A stretch of 64,000 nucleotides of DNA from an uncultured Collinsella sp. (GTDB lineage Bacteria > Actinomycetota > Coriobacteriia > Coriobacteriales > Coriobacteriaceae), in the NCBI GenBank assembly GCA_947002045.1, contig CAMQJB010000008.1, positions 1 through 64,000 on the forward strand, written 5' to 3'. Every line of letters begins with the position of its first letter. Position 1 is the first letter of the stretch. Of this stretch, positions 41,116 to 49,823 are shown one piece after another. The notes beneath the pieces are model-generated. The model worked only from the letters and a program-made list of their open reading frames with translations, was not told the origin of the DNA and made no database searches. The position numbers were made by a program, and so were the translations under genes.

Positions 41116-42417
41116 ATGGATCAGACGCAGACGAGCGACGACGCTCCCCTGCCCGCGCAAAGCACTCCCCAATCGGAACAAACCACGCTCTTGGCTCAGC
41201 AAAGACCTCTCGTGACTATCGTGCACGCCTCGGTCGGCTCGGGCCACAAGGCCGCCGCAAATGCGATTGCGCAGGCATTCGACCACATCCGCGGCACCAA
41301 TGGCATCCCCGAGGATGTTGAGATTGAAGTGCTCGATATCCTTGATTTTGGACGCATAAAATTCGACGGCAACAAAACGGCCGCCTCGTTTACCGGCGCC
41401 ACGCGCCCAATTTATGACTTGACCTGGCGTTATACCCTTACCGGACACCTGCTTTGGGGCGGTGGCACGGCATGGTCGCGCATCATGTTCCCCGCATTTA
41501 ACGAATACGTTCGAACTCGCAGGCCCATTGCCGTGGTAGCCACACATATCACGGCAGCCAACGTCGCCGTCGGCGCGCGCGTCATTACGGGCATCGACTA
41601 TCCCGTCATTTGCGTACCGACCGATTACGAGGTCGAGGGTTGGTGGCCCCATAAGGACACCGACCTCTTCTGTGTGGCAAACGAGTTTATGGCCGAAACA
41701 CTCCAACCCCGTAAGGTTCCCGAGGCAAAAATCCGCATTACGGGCATCCCCATTCGCGCCGGGTTTGATACGGACTACAATCGCGAGGAAGAACTCGAGA
41801 AGTTCAATCTCCCCACAGACAAGCTCGTTGTGCTGGTAATGGCCGGGGCCAGTTTGCCTCAACCGTACGTTCGCTTTCGCGCTGAGATGGACCGCACCCT
41901 CCCCTTTCTGCGCAGCTTCGAGGACATGCACTTTGTCTTTTTGCCGGGCAAGGATGCCGAATATGCCACCCGTCTCAAAACGCTTTTCGATGCCATGAAA
42001 CTCGAGAACGTCACGGTTCTTGACTACGTCGATGACATGGCAGCGCTCATGCACGGCTGCGACCTGGCAATTCTCAAATCGGGTGGACTCACTGTTACCG
42101 AATGCCTGTGCGCACACCTGCCTATGATTCTGCTGGGCAAGTCATATGGCCAGGAAAAGGCCAACGCCACCATGCTCACCGGCATGGGCGCCAGCATGCA
42201 TGTCACGACCGCACGCGAGCTCATCGTGACACTGCGCCATCTCCACGATCATCCCGAATCGCTCAAGGCTCTGCTCATCAACGGCGAAGTGCTGCGCCGT
42301 CCACACGCAGCCGAGGATATCGCCATCGCAACCATGGAACTTGCAGGCAAGCCCCAAAAGCGCAAACGAGCCTTCTGCCGCTTCTACTGGGGCGAAAAAC
42401 CTGCGCATATCCGCTAG
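41116..42417 (+). CDS. UgtP/MGDG-synthase-like glycosyltransferase
   Basis: A 433-residue GT28-type enzyme that likely adds glucose or galactose to diacylglycerol for glycolipids and lipoteichoic-acid anchors. The MGDG-synthase N-domain begins VTIVHASVGSGHKAAANAIA (about 38-57). CVPTDYEVEGWW and GIPIRAGF (about 215) lead to the nucleotide-binding half with VMAGASLPQPY, and KSGGLTVTECLC near 318. The first 30 residues are a polar extension. AGGGGAG precedes the ATG. Confidence 0.85.
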   Translation: MDQTQTSDDAPLPAQSTPQSEQTTLLAQQRPLVTIVHASVGSGHKAAANAIAQAFDHIRGTNGIPEDVEIEVLDILDFGRIKFDGNKTAASFTGATRPIYDLTWRYTLTGHLLWGGGTAWSRIMFPAFNEYVRTRRPIAVVATHITAANVAVGARVITGIDYPVICVPTDYEVEGWWPHKDTDLFCVANEFMAETLQPRKVPEAKIRITGIPIRAGFDTDYNREEELEKFNLPTDKLVVLVMAGASLPQPYVRFRAEMDRTLPFLRSFEDMHFVFLPGKDAEYATRLKTLFDAMKLENVTVLDYVDDMAALMHGCDLAILKSGGLTVTECLCAHLPMILLGKSYGQEKANATMLTGMGASMHVTTARELIVTLRHLHDHPESLKALLINGEVLRRPHAAEDIAIATMELAGKPQKRKRAFCRFYWGEKPAHIR

Positions 42418-42430
42418 CGTCTTAAAGTCC

Positions 42431-42543
42431 GCTGTGGCGCAGGCCGCCCACACATATCATTCCATGCTCAAACATTCTCGCTTCGCTTCGCTCGCTGCGA
42501 AACTGCGCGTGGAACGATATGTGTGGGCGGCCTGCGCCACAGC
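42431..42543. repeat. palindromic element Q1 (constant loop, variable stem)
   Basis: Perfect 28-bp arms (42431-42458 and 42516-42543; begin GCTGTGG and end CATATC), then one mismatch and five more pairs (TTCCA / TGGAA). The 45-base loop begins TGCTCAAACATTCTCGCTTC and ends GAAACTGCGCG. It starts 13 bases after the glycosyltransferase stop. Q2 carries the same loop in reverse, nine bases shorter. Confidence 0.9.
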
Positions 42544-42620
42544 TACAAGTACATTCCAGCAGATATATCGGTTACTCAAGTAAAGCAGCGAAGGTGAACT
42601 CAAATACAAGTAATCCAAGT

Positions 42621-42663
42621 AACCCGATGCGACAAAGGGGTTGTCTCTTTGTCGCATCGGGTT
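42621..42663. terminator. strong hairpin between Q1 and Q2
   Basis: A perfect 17-bp stem, AACCCGATGCGACAAAG (42621-42637) and complement (42647-42663), with a 9-base loop. No T-run follows on either strand, so its role as terminator for the glycosyltransferase or dut transcripts is uncertain. Confidence 0.55.
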
Positions 42664-42740
42664 ACTAGTTGGATACAGCTTTTAGATACAGCAAACGGTT
42701 TTGATTGGAAACCATGGTTGGTTGCGAGCACGTAGGCATA

Positions 42741-42844
42741 GCTCGCCCCTTGGAGGCCCCTATATATCGTCCCGCGCGCAGTTTCGCAGCGAAGCGAGAA
42801 TGTTTGAGCACGGGATGATATATAGGGGCCTCCAAGGGGCGAGC
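42741..42844. repeat. palindromic element Q2 (constant loop, variable stem)
   Basis: Perfect 28-bp arms (42741-42768 and 42817-42844; begin GCTCGCC and end TATATC), then a G/T position and five more pairs (TCCCG / CGGGA). The 36-base loop begins CGCGCAGTTTCGCAGCGAAG and ends TTTGAGCA. It is inverted relative to Q1 and ends 36 bases before the dut stop. Confidence 0.9.
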
Positions 42845-42879
42845 GAACATTACGATGCTCCGTTCAACAAAGTAAAGAG

Positions 42880-43323
42880 CTAGGCGACGCCGCTAGAACC
42901 GAAACCGCCGGCTCCTCGATCAGTTTCGTCTAGTTCGTCTACTTCTACGAGATTGACCGTGGGGACTTCTTGGATGACGAGTTGGGCGATGCGGTCGCCT
43001 TTGTTGATCTGGATATTGTTGCTGGGATCCAGGTTGATGAGGATGACCTTAAGCTCGCCTCGATAGTGGGCGTCGATAAGACCGGGCGTGTTGACTATAG
43101 ACAGGCCCTGCTTAATGGCTAGGCCGCTGCGGGGCTGGACAAAGCCAGCGTAACCATCGGGAAGGGCGATGGCCAGCCCAGTGGAGACAAGACGGCGTTC
43201 GAAGGGCTTCAGGACGCAGTCCTCGTTTGAGCGCAAATCCAAGCCGGCATCTGTGGGATGAGCGTATTTGGGAAGCTCGACCGTGGGATCGAGACGCTTA
43301 ATGTTAACGGTAATGTTGGACAT
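42880..43323 (-). CDS. dut: dUTP diphosphatase
   Basis: A 147-residue trimeric dUTPase. The five motifs are present: HPTDAGLDLRS, PRSGLAIKQG (about 64), NTPGLIDAHYRGEL, KGDRIAQLV and the glycine-rich end DRGAGGFGSSG. It keeps uracil out of DNA and feeds dTMP synthesis. It is 4 bases after nrdR in the same direction. Confidence 0.96.
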   Translation of the reverse strand: MSNITVNIKRLDPTVELPKYAHPTDAGLDLRSNEDCVLKPFERRLVSTGLAIALPDGYAGFVQPRSGLAIKQGLSIVNTPGLIDAHYRGELKVILINLDPSNNIQINKGDRIAQLVIQEVPTVNLVEVDELDETDRGAGGFGSSGVA

Positions 43324-43327
43324 GAAA

Positions 43328-43771
43328 TCACCTTAGCTTGTCGAGCTCTTGCAAAAACTCGTCGACGTCTTTGAAATCGCGATAGACCGAGGCAAAACGA
43401 ATGTAGGCCACCTTGTCGATCTTGGCCAGGCGCTTAAGCACCATATCGCCCAGTTCGTGGGACGTAACAGCCGTCAGCGTACGGGAACGCAGTTCCACCT
43501 CGATATCATCGATGATCTCGTTGAGCTTTTTCGTATCGATATCGCGCTTAATCGTGGCGCGCATCAGGCCGACCAGCAGCTTGTTGCGATCGAACCGCTG
43601 CTTTGACCCGTCGGATTTGATAACCTCGATGGGATCTTCGCAGCGCTCGAACGTTGTAAAACGATAATTGCACGAACAGCATTCGCGACGACGCTTGATA
43701 GTGTTGTTCGACTCCTGCATACGGGAATCGACAACGCGGGTATGTGCCTTGCCGCATTTGGGACAGCGCAT
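43328..43771 (-). CDS. nrdR: transcriptional repressor NrdR
   Basis: A 147-residue regulator of ribonucleotide reductase genes. The zinc ribbon MRCPKCG ... CCSCNYRFTTFE is complete, followed by an ATP-cone domain (VIKSDGSKQRFDRNKLLVGL). The nrdR / LysM / lexA order equals the mycobacterial nrdR / Rv2719c / lexA neighbourhood. AGGAGG lies before the ATG. Confidence 0.96.
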   Translation of the reverse strand: MRCPKCGKAHTRVVDSRMQESNNTIKRRRECCSCNYRFTTFERCEDPIEVIKSDGSKQRFDRNKLLVGLMRATIKRDIDTKKLNEIIDDIEVELRSRTLTAVTSHELGDMVLKRLAKIDKVAYIRFASVYRDFKDVDEFLQELDKLR

Positions 43772-43822
43772 GGTACCTCCTCCTAAACGATAACAAGGGT
43801 ACCATGCGACCGAGCCGAAATC

Positions 43823-44272
43823 TTACGAACGAGTCGGAACTTTCAGAACTGCACCAGCATCAAGAGAGCCGCGATCGAGGTGATTGACGCTACGAATCAT
43901 GTCGGAAGTCTCCTGTGTGGAAAGGCCATCGATGGGATGCTCCTGGGCAAGCGACCACAGGGAATCGCCGGGCTGCACGCGAACCGTCTCGAAGGTGACG
44001 TTGGCTACGGAATCGGCATATGCTGCGTGACGAGCAGAAAAGACTGACGTGGCGAGCACGAAGAACAGGGTGAACGCTACAGCAACAGCAACAATCGTCG
44101 AGGCCTTCAGGGCAACAGGAGCCAAAACAACGGACGCACGCTGGGTACGGACGGGTTTAGTGGCAACGGCCTGAAAATGAGACCGGCCGCCCTTCACGAC
44201 CGTGAAGGCAGGCGAGGCGGGCGCCTCGAGCTTAAGGGCGAGGTTTCCCTGGACCATATCCGCTGCATTCAT
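43823..44272 (-). CDS. LysM membrane protein divergent from lexA (ChiZ/DivS/YneA-like)
   Basis: A 149-residue protein with a cytoplasmic tail, one membrane helix (STIVAVAVAFTLFFVLATSVF, about 58-78) and an extracellular LysM domain (VRVQPGDSLWSLAQEHPIDG ... VLKVPTRS). LysM proteins divergent from lexA include the SOS-induced division inhibitors YneA, DivS and ChiZ. Three LexA boxes lie in the shared promoter region, so it is likely induced by DNA damage and delays division. Function is inferred from synteny. Confidence 0.8.
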   Translation of the reverse strand: MNAADMVQGNLALKLEAPASPAFTVVKGGRSHFQAVATKPVRTQRASVVLAPVALKASTIVAVAVAFTLFFVLATSVFSARHAAYADSVANVTFETVRVQPGDSLWSLAQEHPIDGLSTQETSDMIRSVNHLDRGSLDAGAVLKVPTRS

Positions 44273-44343
44273 TCTGTTCTCCTCTCGTTTGTTTTGACGA
44301 GAACTGTTTTATCAAGCCGCGGGGACAAAAAAGTCTGGCGCGG

Positions 44344-44355
44344 GAACGAGTGTTC
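44344..44355. promoter_or_regulatory. LexA (SOS) box 1
   Basis: GAACGAGTGTTC, a perfect GAAC-N4-GTTC palindrome in the LysM gene / lexA intergenic region. Confidence 0.85.
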
Positions 44356-44371
44356 GGTTATTATTATCTTC

Positions 44372-44383
44372 GAACAGTTGTTC
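44372..44383. promoter_or_regulatory. LexA (SOS) box 2
   Basis: GAACAGTTGTTC, flanked by C on both sides (CGAAC..GTTCC), close to the Gram-positive consensus. Confidence 0.85.
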
Positions 44384-44399
44384 CTGTCAAGCAAAAATA

Positions 44400-44411
44400 G
44401 AACATTTGTTT
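44400..44411. promoter_or_regulatory. LexA (SOS) box 3, one mismatch
   Basis: GAACATTTGTTT fits the box except for the last base. It is nearest to the lexA start. Confidence 0.6.
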
Positions 44412-44435
44412 GGTATGGATAGAGAGGACTCCCTG

Positions 44436-45080
44436 ATGGCTCGCAAAATTACCAAGCGTCAGCAGCAAATTTACGACTTCATCAAGGAATATCAGCAGGA
44501 GAAGGGCTATCCGCCCAGTGTGCGTGAGATGGCTTCGGCTGTAGGCCTTTCCTCCCCCAGTACCGTACATGCGCATCTCTCCGCACTCGAAGCACGCGGC
44601 CTGCTCAAGCGTGACGCCACCAAGCCTCGCGCTCTCGAGCTCTTTGACGAGGACGGATCTTCCGTCTCCATCTCAAAGTCCGATGAGCCCACGGCGCCCC
44701 GCGGAACGGTATCGTTGCCTCTCGTAGGCCGCGTCGCCGCAGGGATTCCCATCCTTGCCGAGCAGAATATCGAGGACACCTTTACCATCCCAACCGAGAT
44801 CGCAACGGACCAGGGGTCCTTTATCCTCGAGGTCCACGGCAATTCGATGATTAACGTCGGTATCTATAACGGCGACTACATCATCGTCCGCGAGCAGAAG
44901 AGCGCCATGAATGGCGAGATTGTCGTGGCCATGATCGATGGTTCCGCAACAGTCAAAACGTTCTATAAGGAACAGGGACGCGTTCGCCTGCAGCCCGAAA
45001 ACGACACTATGGAGCCTATCTATGCGACAAATCCCACAATCCTGGGCAAGGTCGTCGGCTTGATGCGCCGGTTCTCGTAA
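44436..45080 (+). CDS. lexA: SOS repressor LexA
   Basis: A 214-residue repressor. The N-terminal winged helix has KRQQQIYDFIKEYQQEKGYP and SVREMASAVGLSSPSTVHAH. The self-cleavage site is the Ala-Gly bond of RVAAGIP; the catalytic Ser is in GNSMINVGI (about 137) and Lys in TVKTFYK (about 174). ATG 44436 is preferred over upstream in-frame starts because GAGAGGA lies before it and KITKRQQQ is the usual beginning. It is autoregulated through the boxes upstream. Confidence 0.96.
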   Translation: MARKITKRQQQIYDFIKEYQQEKGYPPSVREMASAVGLSSPSTVHAHLSALEARGLLKRDATKPRALELFDEDGSSVSISKSDEPTAPRGTVSLPLVGRVAAGIPILAEQNIEDTFTIPTEIATDQGSFILEVHGNSMINVGIYNGDYIIVREQKSAMNGEIVVAMIDGSATVKTFYKEQGRVRLQPENDTMEPIYATNPTILGKVVGLMRRFS

Positions 45081-45784
45081 TGCAAAAACGCATCACGGTC
45101 TTTGATACCATTCGCGGGTTTACCATGCTGTCGATGGCGGGATTTCATGCCTGCTACGACCTTGCCTACCTATATGGTTGGAAGATGCCCTGGTTTACCC
45201 AGACCATCTTCCAAGACATCTGGCGCGCCAGCATCAGTTGGGTATTTTTGTTTATTGCCGGCTGGATGTGCACTCTCTCGAGCAACAACATCAAGCGTGC
45301 CGCCAAATATGCCGTTGCCACTTTAATTGTATGGGTCGCAACGACGCTCGTCTCGGTCGATGACTCGGTGAACTTCGGCATCATTTTCTGCATGGCGGCA
45401 TGCACAGCCATTGTTGCACTCGCGCGCCCGGTTCTCGATAGGGTACCTGCAGTATGGGGTATAACGATTTGCCTCATACTCTTTGCCTGTACCTGGAGCA
45501 TTCCTAAAGCGGTCTACCCTATCCCCTATCTAGCTTGGCTGGGTTTCCCAAGTCCAGACTTTGTCTCCGGTGATTACTATCCGCTCATCCCATTCTATTT
45601 TATGTACCTCGCAGGCTTCTTTGCCGCTCGAACGGCACAGGAATCAAACTGCGAGGCACCAGTATGGGCCTATGAGAATCCCATCCCCGTGCTCGCAAGC
45701 CTCGGACGCCATGCACTACCGTTCTATCTGCTTCATCAGCCCGTTATATTGGGCGTACTGGAGCTGATTTATTCCGTTCGGTAA
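45080..45784 (+). CDS. DUF1624 / heparan-alpha-glucosaminide N-acetyltransferase-like membrane protein
   Basis: A 234-residue multi-pass membrane protein with about seven helices. VFDTIRGFTMLSMAGFHACY near the N-terminus and LGRHALPFYLLHQPVILG near the end match DUF1624, related to acyltransferase-3-like enzymes. It may acylate a surface glycan. It starts on the last base of the lexA stop codon and its end overlaps the convergent hflX gene by 16 bases. Confidence 0.8.
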   Translation: MQKRITVFDTIRGFTMLSMAGFHACYDLAYLYGWKMPWFTQTIFQDIWRASISWVFLFIAGWMCTLSSNNIKRAAKYAVATLIVWVATTLVSVDDSVNFGIIFCMAACTAIVALARPVLDRVPAVWGITICLILFACTWSIPKAVYPIPYLAWLGFPSPDFVSGDYYPLIPFYFMYLAGFFAARTAQESNCEAPVWAYENPIPVLASLGRHALPFYLLHQPVILGVLELIYSVR

Positions 45785-47058
45785 CGCTCAAGACGTGGTG
45801 CGATACGGGCCGGCAGCTTTGCCACAATACGAACGCCGCCCTCAAGATATTCCTCGTGCAGAAGGGTTCCCTGTTCGTGCACGAGCGTGATTAAAGCGCC
45901 CTCTCGATACGGGATATCGGCCGAGAGCAACACGTCTGTAGCGGCCGCTTCACGAGCGATGCGGTCGACTAAGTCATCAAGACCCTCACCCGTCTGAGCC
46001 GAGAACAGCACCGCCTCGGGATAGCGCCGGCGAAAGCTCAAGCGATCGACGCTATCGAGCAGATCAATTTTATTGAACACGGTAAGCGTCAAGCGCTCAC
46101 CGGCACCGATCTCGTCAAGGACACGATCAACCGCCTCGAGCTGACGCTCGTAATCCTCATCGGAAGCATCTACAACTTTAAGTATCAAATCGGCGCCGAG
46201 CACCTCGGAAAGCGTAGATTTAAACGCGTCGACCAGGCCATGGGGCAGCTTTTGAATAAAGCCGACGGTATCAGTGATCGTCATGCCACGGCCACCGGGT
46301 AAACGGTACGAGCGCGTCGTAGGATCGAGCGTGGCAAACAGCTTATCCTGTGAAAGTACCGTGGATCCCGTCAAACGATTAAGCAATGTCGACTTGCCGG
46401 CATTGGTGTAACCAGCCAACGCCACACGAAACGCCGGCGATTCAATACGGCTTTTCGATTGCACATCACGACGTTGTTCAACCTGCTTCAATTCGCGTCG
46501 AAGAGCAGCGATCTTATTGCGAATCAGACGACGGTCGACCTCGAGCTGGCTTTCTCCCTGGCCAAAGCGCGAGCCAATACCGCCACGCGTCTGTTCCTTG
46601 GCAAGATGGCTCCACATACCTCGCAGACGAGGCAACAGGTACTGCAACTGTGCCAGCTGCACCTGTAAGCGGCCCTCACGAGTCTGGGCATGCAGGCCAA
46701 AGATATCCAAAATCAACGCCGTGCGGTCAATAATCTTGACCGGTTCGCCCACGGCTTTCTCAAGATAGGACTGCTGCGAGGGCGTCAGATCGTCGTCGAA
46801 GATAACAACATCCGCATCCATGCGATGCACCAAACCGCACAGCTCCTCGACCTTGCCGGAGCCGATAAACGATTTGGGATAGGGCTTGACCAGGCGCTGC
46901 GACAAGCGTGCCACGCATTGGGCTCCAGCGGTGTGGGCCAGACGCTCGAGCTCGTCGAGCGAACGGTCGAGCGGCCAGGCATTATCGCGCCACTCAACAC
47001 CAACCAAGATGGCGCGCTCGGGTTCAGGCGCCGTGGGGACCAAAGGAAAACGAGCCAT
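45769..47058 (-). CDS. hflX: ribosome-associated GTPase HflX
   Basis: A 429-residue GTPase that can split stalled ribosomes. N-terminal domain with IGSGKVEEL and FDDDLTPSQQ; the glycine-rich linker GMWSHLAKEQTRGGIGSRFG. G motifs: GYTNAGKSTLLN (about 218), DTVGF and NKIDLL. A C-terminal domain follows. The ATG overlaps the miaA stop (TAATG). Confidence 0.95.
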   Translation of the reverse strand: MARFPLVPTAPEPERAILVGVEWRDNAWPLDRSLDELERLAHTAGAQCVARLSQRLVKPYPKSFIGSGKVEELCGLVHRMDADVVIFDDDLTPSQQSYLEKAVGEPVKIIDRTALILDIFGLHAQTREGRLQVQLAQLQYLLPRLRGMWSHLAKEQTRGGIGSRFGQGESQLEVDRRLIRNKIAALRRELKQVEQRRDVQSKSRIESPAFRVALAGYTNAGKSTLLNRLTGSTVLSQDKLFATLDPTTRSYRLPGGRGMTITDTVGFIQKLPHGLVDAFKSTLSEVLGADLILKVVDASDEDYERQLEAVDRVLDEIGAGERLTLTVFNKIDLLDSVDRLSFRRRYPEAVLFSAQTGEGLDDLVDRIAREAAATDVLLSADIPYREGALITLVHEQGTLLHEEYLEGGVRIVAKLPARIAPRLERYRTE

Positions 47059-47996
47059 TAGGCAGCCTCGATGCGATGGTAAATATCATCAACGACCTCA
47101 TCGATCGTAAACTCATCCATATCGAACCACACGATGCGATCGTCACGCTTAAACCAGGATAGCTGGCGCTTGGCATAGCGACGTGAGCGCATCTTGATAA
47201 GCTCACGGGCCTCATCCATGGTAATAGCGCCACGCAAGGCATCAATAATCTCTTTGTAACCAATTGCCTGCATCGACGTGAGCGCATCGCCCAGGCCCCG
47301 GTCCATAAGACCACGGACCTCATCAACCAGTCCCTGCTCAAACATAAGGTCGACACGCAGGTTAATGCGCTCATAGAGCACTTCACGACTACGCGTCAGA
47401 CCAAACCACAAGGCATGATAACGCTCACGCGGAACACTGAATTTCGACTTCTGCTGGGCATATGACACGCCATCATCGTGCATCTCGAGCGCACGAATCA
47501 CACGACGCACGTTATGGGGATGAATCACGGCAGCTGATTCGGGGTCGCGCTCGGCAAGCAGGGCATGCAATGCTTCCTCGCCAATGCGCTCGGCAAGCTC
47601 CTGATAGCCCACGCGGCGTTCGTCCTCGAGTTCTCCCGAAGGAAAATCCATTTCATCGAGAGCGGCCTTGAGATACAAGCCCGTACCGCCGCAAAAGACC
47701 GGAAGACGCTGCTCGCCAAGCAAACGCTCGACATGTGCTCGGGCGTCCGACTGGTAGAGCGCAGCAGAATACGCGACGCCGGGATCCACGATATCGATAA
47801 GGAGCAGAGGTGCCGAGCACTCCTCAGGCATCATTTTGGCCGTACCGATGTCCATGCCGCGATAGATTTGCATCGCGTCACACGACAACACTTCGGACGA
47901 AAGACGAGCGGCCAGGCGGTCGGCAACATCGCTTTTGCCGACCGCCGTCGGACCGACAATCGCTACGGCAGAAAGGCTTGCACCGGGGGAAATCAT
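47058..47996 (-). CDS. miaA: tRNA dimethylallyltransferase
   Basis: A 312-residue enzyme adding a prenyl group to A37 of tRNAs reading UNN codons. P-loop GPTAVGKSD (about 15), SCDAMQIYRGMDIGTAK, GGTGLYLKAAL and WFGLTRSREVLYERI are diagnostic. ATG 47996 overlaps the miaB stop as TAATG; an upstream start at 48035 would add residues without homology. MiaB uses its product. Confidence 0.95.
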   Translation of the reverse strand: MISPGASLSAVAIVGPTAVGKSDVADRLAARLSSEVLSCDAMQIYRGMDIGTAKMMPEECSAPLLLIDIVDPGVAYSAALYQSDARAHVERLLGEQRLPVFCGGTGLYLKAALDEMDFPSGELEDERRVGYQELAERIGEEALHALLAERDPESAAVIHPHNVRRVIRALEMHDDGVSYAQQKSKFSVPRERYHALWFGLTRSREVLYERINLRVDLMFEQGLVDEVRGLMDRGLGDALTSMQAIGYKEIIDALRGAITMDEARELIKMRSRRYAKRQLSWFKRDDRIVWFDMDEFTIDEVVDDIYHRIEAA

Positions 47997-49366
47997 TAGC
48001 GAGGCTCGCCCACGACGGAGCCAGACAGATACCACGTCTTGGCGACATCAATATCAACATCGACGATCTTGCCGATAAGCTGATCGATGCTATAGCCAGC
48101 AGGAATCGGCGCATGCACCGTCTGGTTCTTAGGGCTCTTGCCCAGAAGGACAGCGTCGTTCTTCTTGCTCGTACCCTCAATAAGTGCAGGCACCACGGTG
48201 TGAAGTTCGCCCTGGTTATACTCGTGTGCCGTCGTCTCGATAACCTTGACCAGACGGTTAAAGCGCTCAAGGATAACCTCATGCGGGGTGGGATCATAAA
48301 TCTCAGCTGCCGGGGTACCGGCGCGCTTGGAGTAAATAAACGTGTAGGCTTGGGCATAGCGCACCGTCTCGGCAAGCGACAGCGTCTGCTCAAAGTCTTC
48401 CTCGGTCTCGCCCGGGAAACCCACGATGATATCGGTCGAAAGCGCAATATCGGGCATACGGTTACGAATACGATCGACCAGGCCCAAATAATCCTCGCGC
48501 GTATAACGACGATTCATCTCTTTAAGAATGCGCGTGGAGCCCGACTGAACGGCCAGGTGAAGCTGCGGCATGACGGCAGGCGTCTCGGCCATAGCATCAA
48601 TGGTCTCGGGCAGCAGATCCTTAGGATGAGAAGAGGTAAAGAAGATACGCTCTACGCCCGTATCGCCCACGGCGCGCAGCAGATCGGCAAAACGCGGCTT
48701 ACCAAAGAGATCGCGACCGTAGGAGTTAACGTTTTGGCCCAGCAGCGTAATCTCGCGCACGCCCTGGCGCACGAGCCCAGTCACCTCATCGACAATCTCC
48801 TCGAAGGGACGGCTCTTCTCACGACCACGGACGTAGGGCACGATGCAGTACGTACAGAAGTTGTTGCAGCCCGTCATAATGGGCACCCATGCGTGATACT
48901 GCGTCTCGCGATGCCACGGCATACTCATGGCGTCGGTATCCTCATGCTCATTCGTACGGATATGGCGCTTGCCGTCCAAAAACGCCTCAGCGATGAGCTC
49001 GGCCACGTGCGCAATAGAATGGGTGCCAAAAATAACGTTGACGTTATCGACGTTGGTGAGCAAGCCCTCACCATCGCGCTGGGCGATGCAGCCGCCCACG
49101 GCGACCACACGCTTACCCGAAGGCGAAGGAGGAAGGCTCTTGCAGGAATTGCACTGACCATACAGGCGCGTATCGGCAGCCTCGCGCACGCAACACGTCA
49201 TAAACACGACAATATCGGCATGCTCGGGATCGAGCGCCATAAGACAGCCATAAGAATCGAGCAAACCACTCACGCGCTCGGAGTCGTGCTGGTTCATCTG
49301 GCAGCCGAAAGTGCGGATAAAGTAGGTTTTACCGGCAAGAATATCGCGTACGGAACGCTGGTCCAT
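47996..49366 (-). CDS. miaB: tRNA-2-methylthio-N6-dimethylallyladenosine synthase
   Basis: A 456-residue radical SAM methylthiotransferase. The N-terminal cluster domain begins FIRTFGCQMNQHDSERV, with further Cys in FMTCCVREAA and VAVGGCIAQRD. The radical SAM Cys are in GCNNFCTYCIVPYVRG (about 165). TRAM-like domain at the end. It works after MiaA on i6A37. Length and order match actinobacterial homologues. Confidence 0.96.
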   Translation of the reverse strand: MDQRSVRDILAGKTYFIRTFGCQMNQHDSERVSGLLDSYGCLMALDPEHADIVVFMTCCVREAADTRLYGQCNSCKSLPPSPSGKRVVAVGGCIAQRDGEGLLTNVDNVNVIFGTHSIAHVAELIAEAFLDGKRHIRTNEHEDTDAMSMPWHRETQYHAWVPIMTGCNNFCTYCIVPYVRGREKSRPFEEIVDEVTGLVRQGVREITLLGQNVNSYGRDLFGKPRFADLLRAVGDTGVERIFFTSSHPKDLLPETIDAMAETPAVMPQLHLAVQSGSTRILKEMNRRYTREDYLGLVDRIRNRMPDIALSTDIIVGFPGETEEDFEQTLSLAETVRYAQAYTFIYSKRAGTPAAEIYDPTPHEVILERFNRLVKVIETTAHEYNQGELHTVVPALIEGTSKKNDAVLLGKSPKNQTVHAPIPAGYSIDQLIGKIVDVDIDVAKTWYLSGSVVGEPR

Positions 49367-49431
49367 GAGCTTACATCCTAACGATGGTATCGACGGGGCG
49401 CATAGGTGCTACAAGCGTGCAGATAGCTCGT

Positions 49432-49749
49432 TTACGCAACAGGTTTAACGTCGTCCATAACGACGTTATCCATAGCAGCCCGATTAATCTGGTGAACGTA
49501 GATAGAGAGACGGATTGCCGTGCGCGACTCCCCGTTAATGAGAATGTCGGAAAACACCGGCGCGCAGGATACATCAAAGCCGGTCGGAATCAGAAAGCCG
49601 CGCGCAATGGCAACGGCCTTGATGGCCTGGTTGACGGCACCGGCACCGACGCATTGAATGTTGACGGGGACGCCATCTTTGACCATGCCGGCAATGGCAC
49701 CGGCAACGGACGCGGGCGATGATTTGCTTGATACCTTCAGGCAATCCAT
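49432..49749 (-). CDS. spoVS: stage V sporulation protein S (SpoVS) family
   Basis: A 105-residue Alba-fold protein beginning CLKVSSKSSPASVAGAIAG and containing QCVGAGAVNQAIKAVAIARG, the family core. The C-terminus is about 20 residues longer than the 86-residue Bacillus protein. ATG 49749 has AGGAG upstream. No sporulation is known in this group, so a general nucleic-acid-binding or regulatory role is likely. It lies between rny and miaB, the same region as in Firmicutes. Confidence 0.92.
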   Translation of the reverse strand: MDCLKVSSKSSPASVAGAIAGMVKDGVPVNIQCVGAGAVNQAIKAVAIARGFLIPTGFDVSCAPVFSDILINGESRTAIRLSIYVHQINRAAMDNVVMDDVKPVA

Positions 49750-49823
49750 GAAGAAACTCCTGCGTTTAAAAGTACGTTTTAACTGCAATAACTGTATCGT
49801 ACCGAGCGGACTCGGTAAAGATT

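Noticed and set aside
40060..42117. A 685-codon leftward frame covering trxB and extending across the glycosyltransferase gene
   Set aside because: Only the part from ATG 40998 has TrxB homology and a ribosome-binding site; the upstream part is antisense to a clear glycosyltransferase gene.
42431..42844. Q1 and Q2 as a CRISPR array or plain terminators
   Set aside because: Only two copies in opposite orientation without spacer-repeat periodicity; stems lack T-runs and are far longer than terminators.
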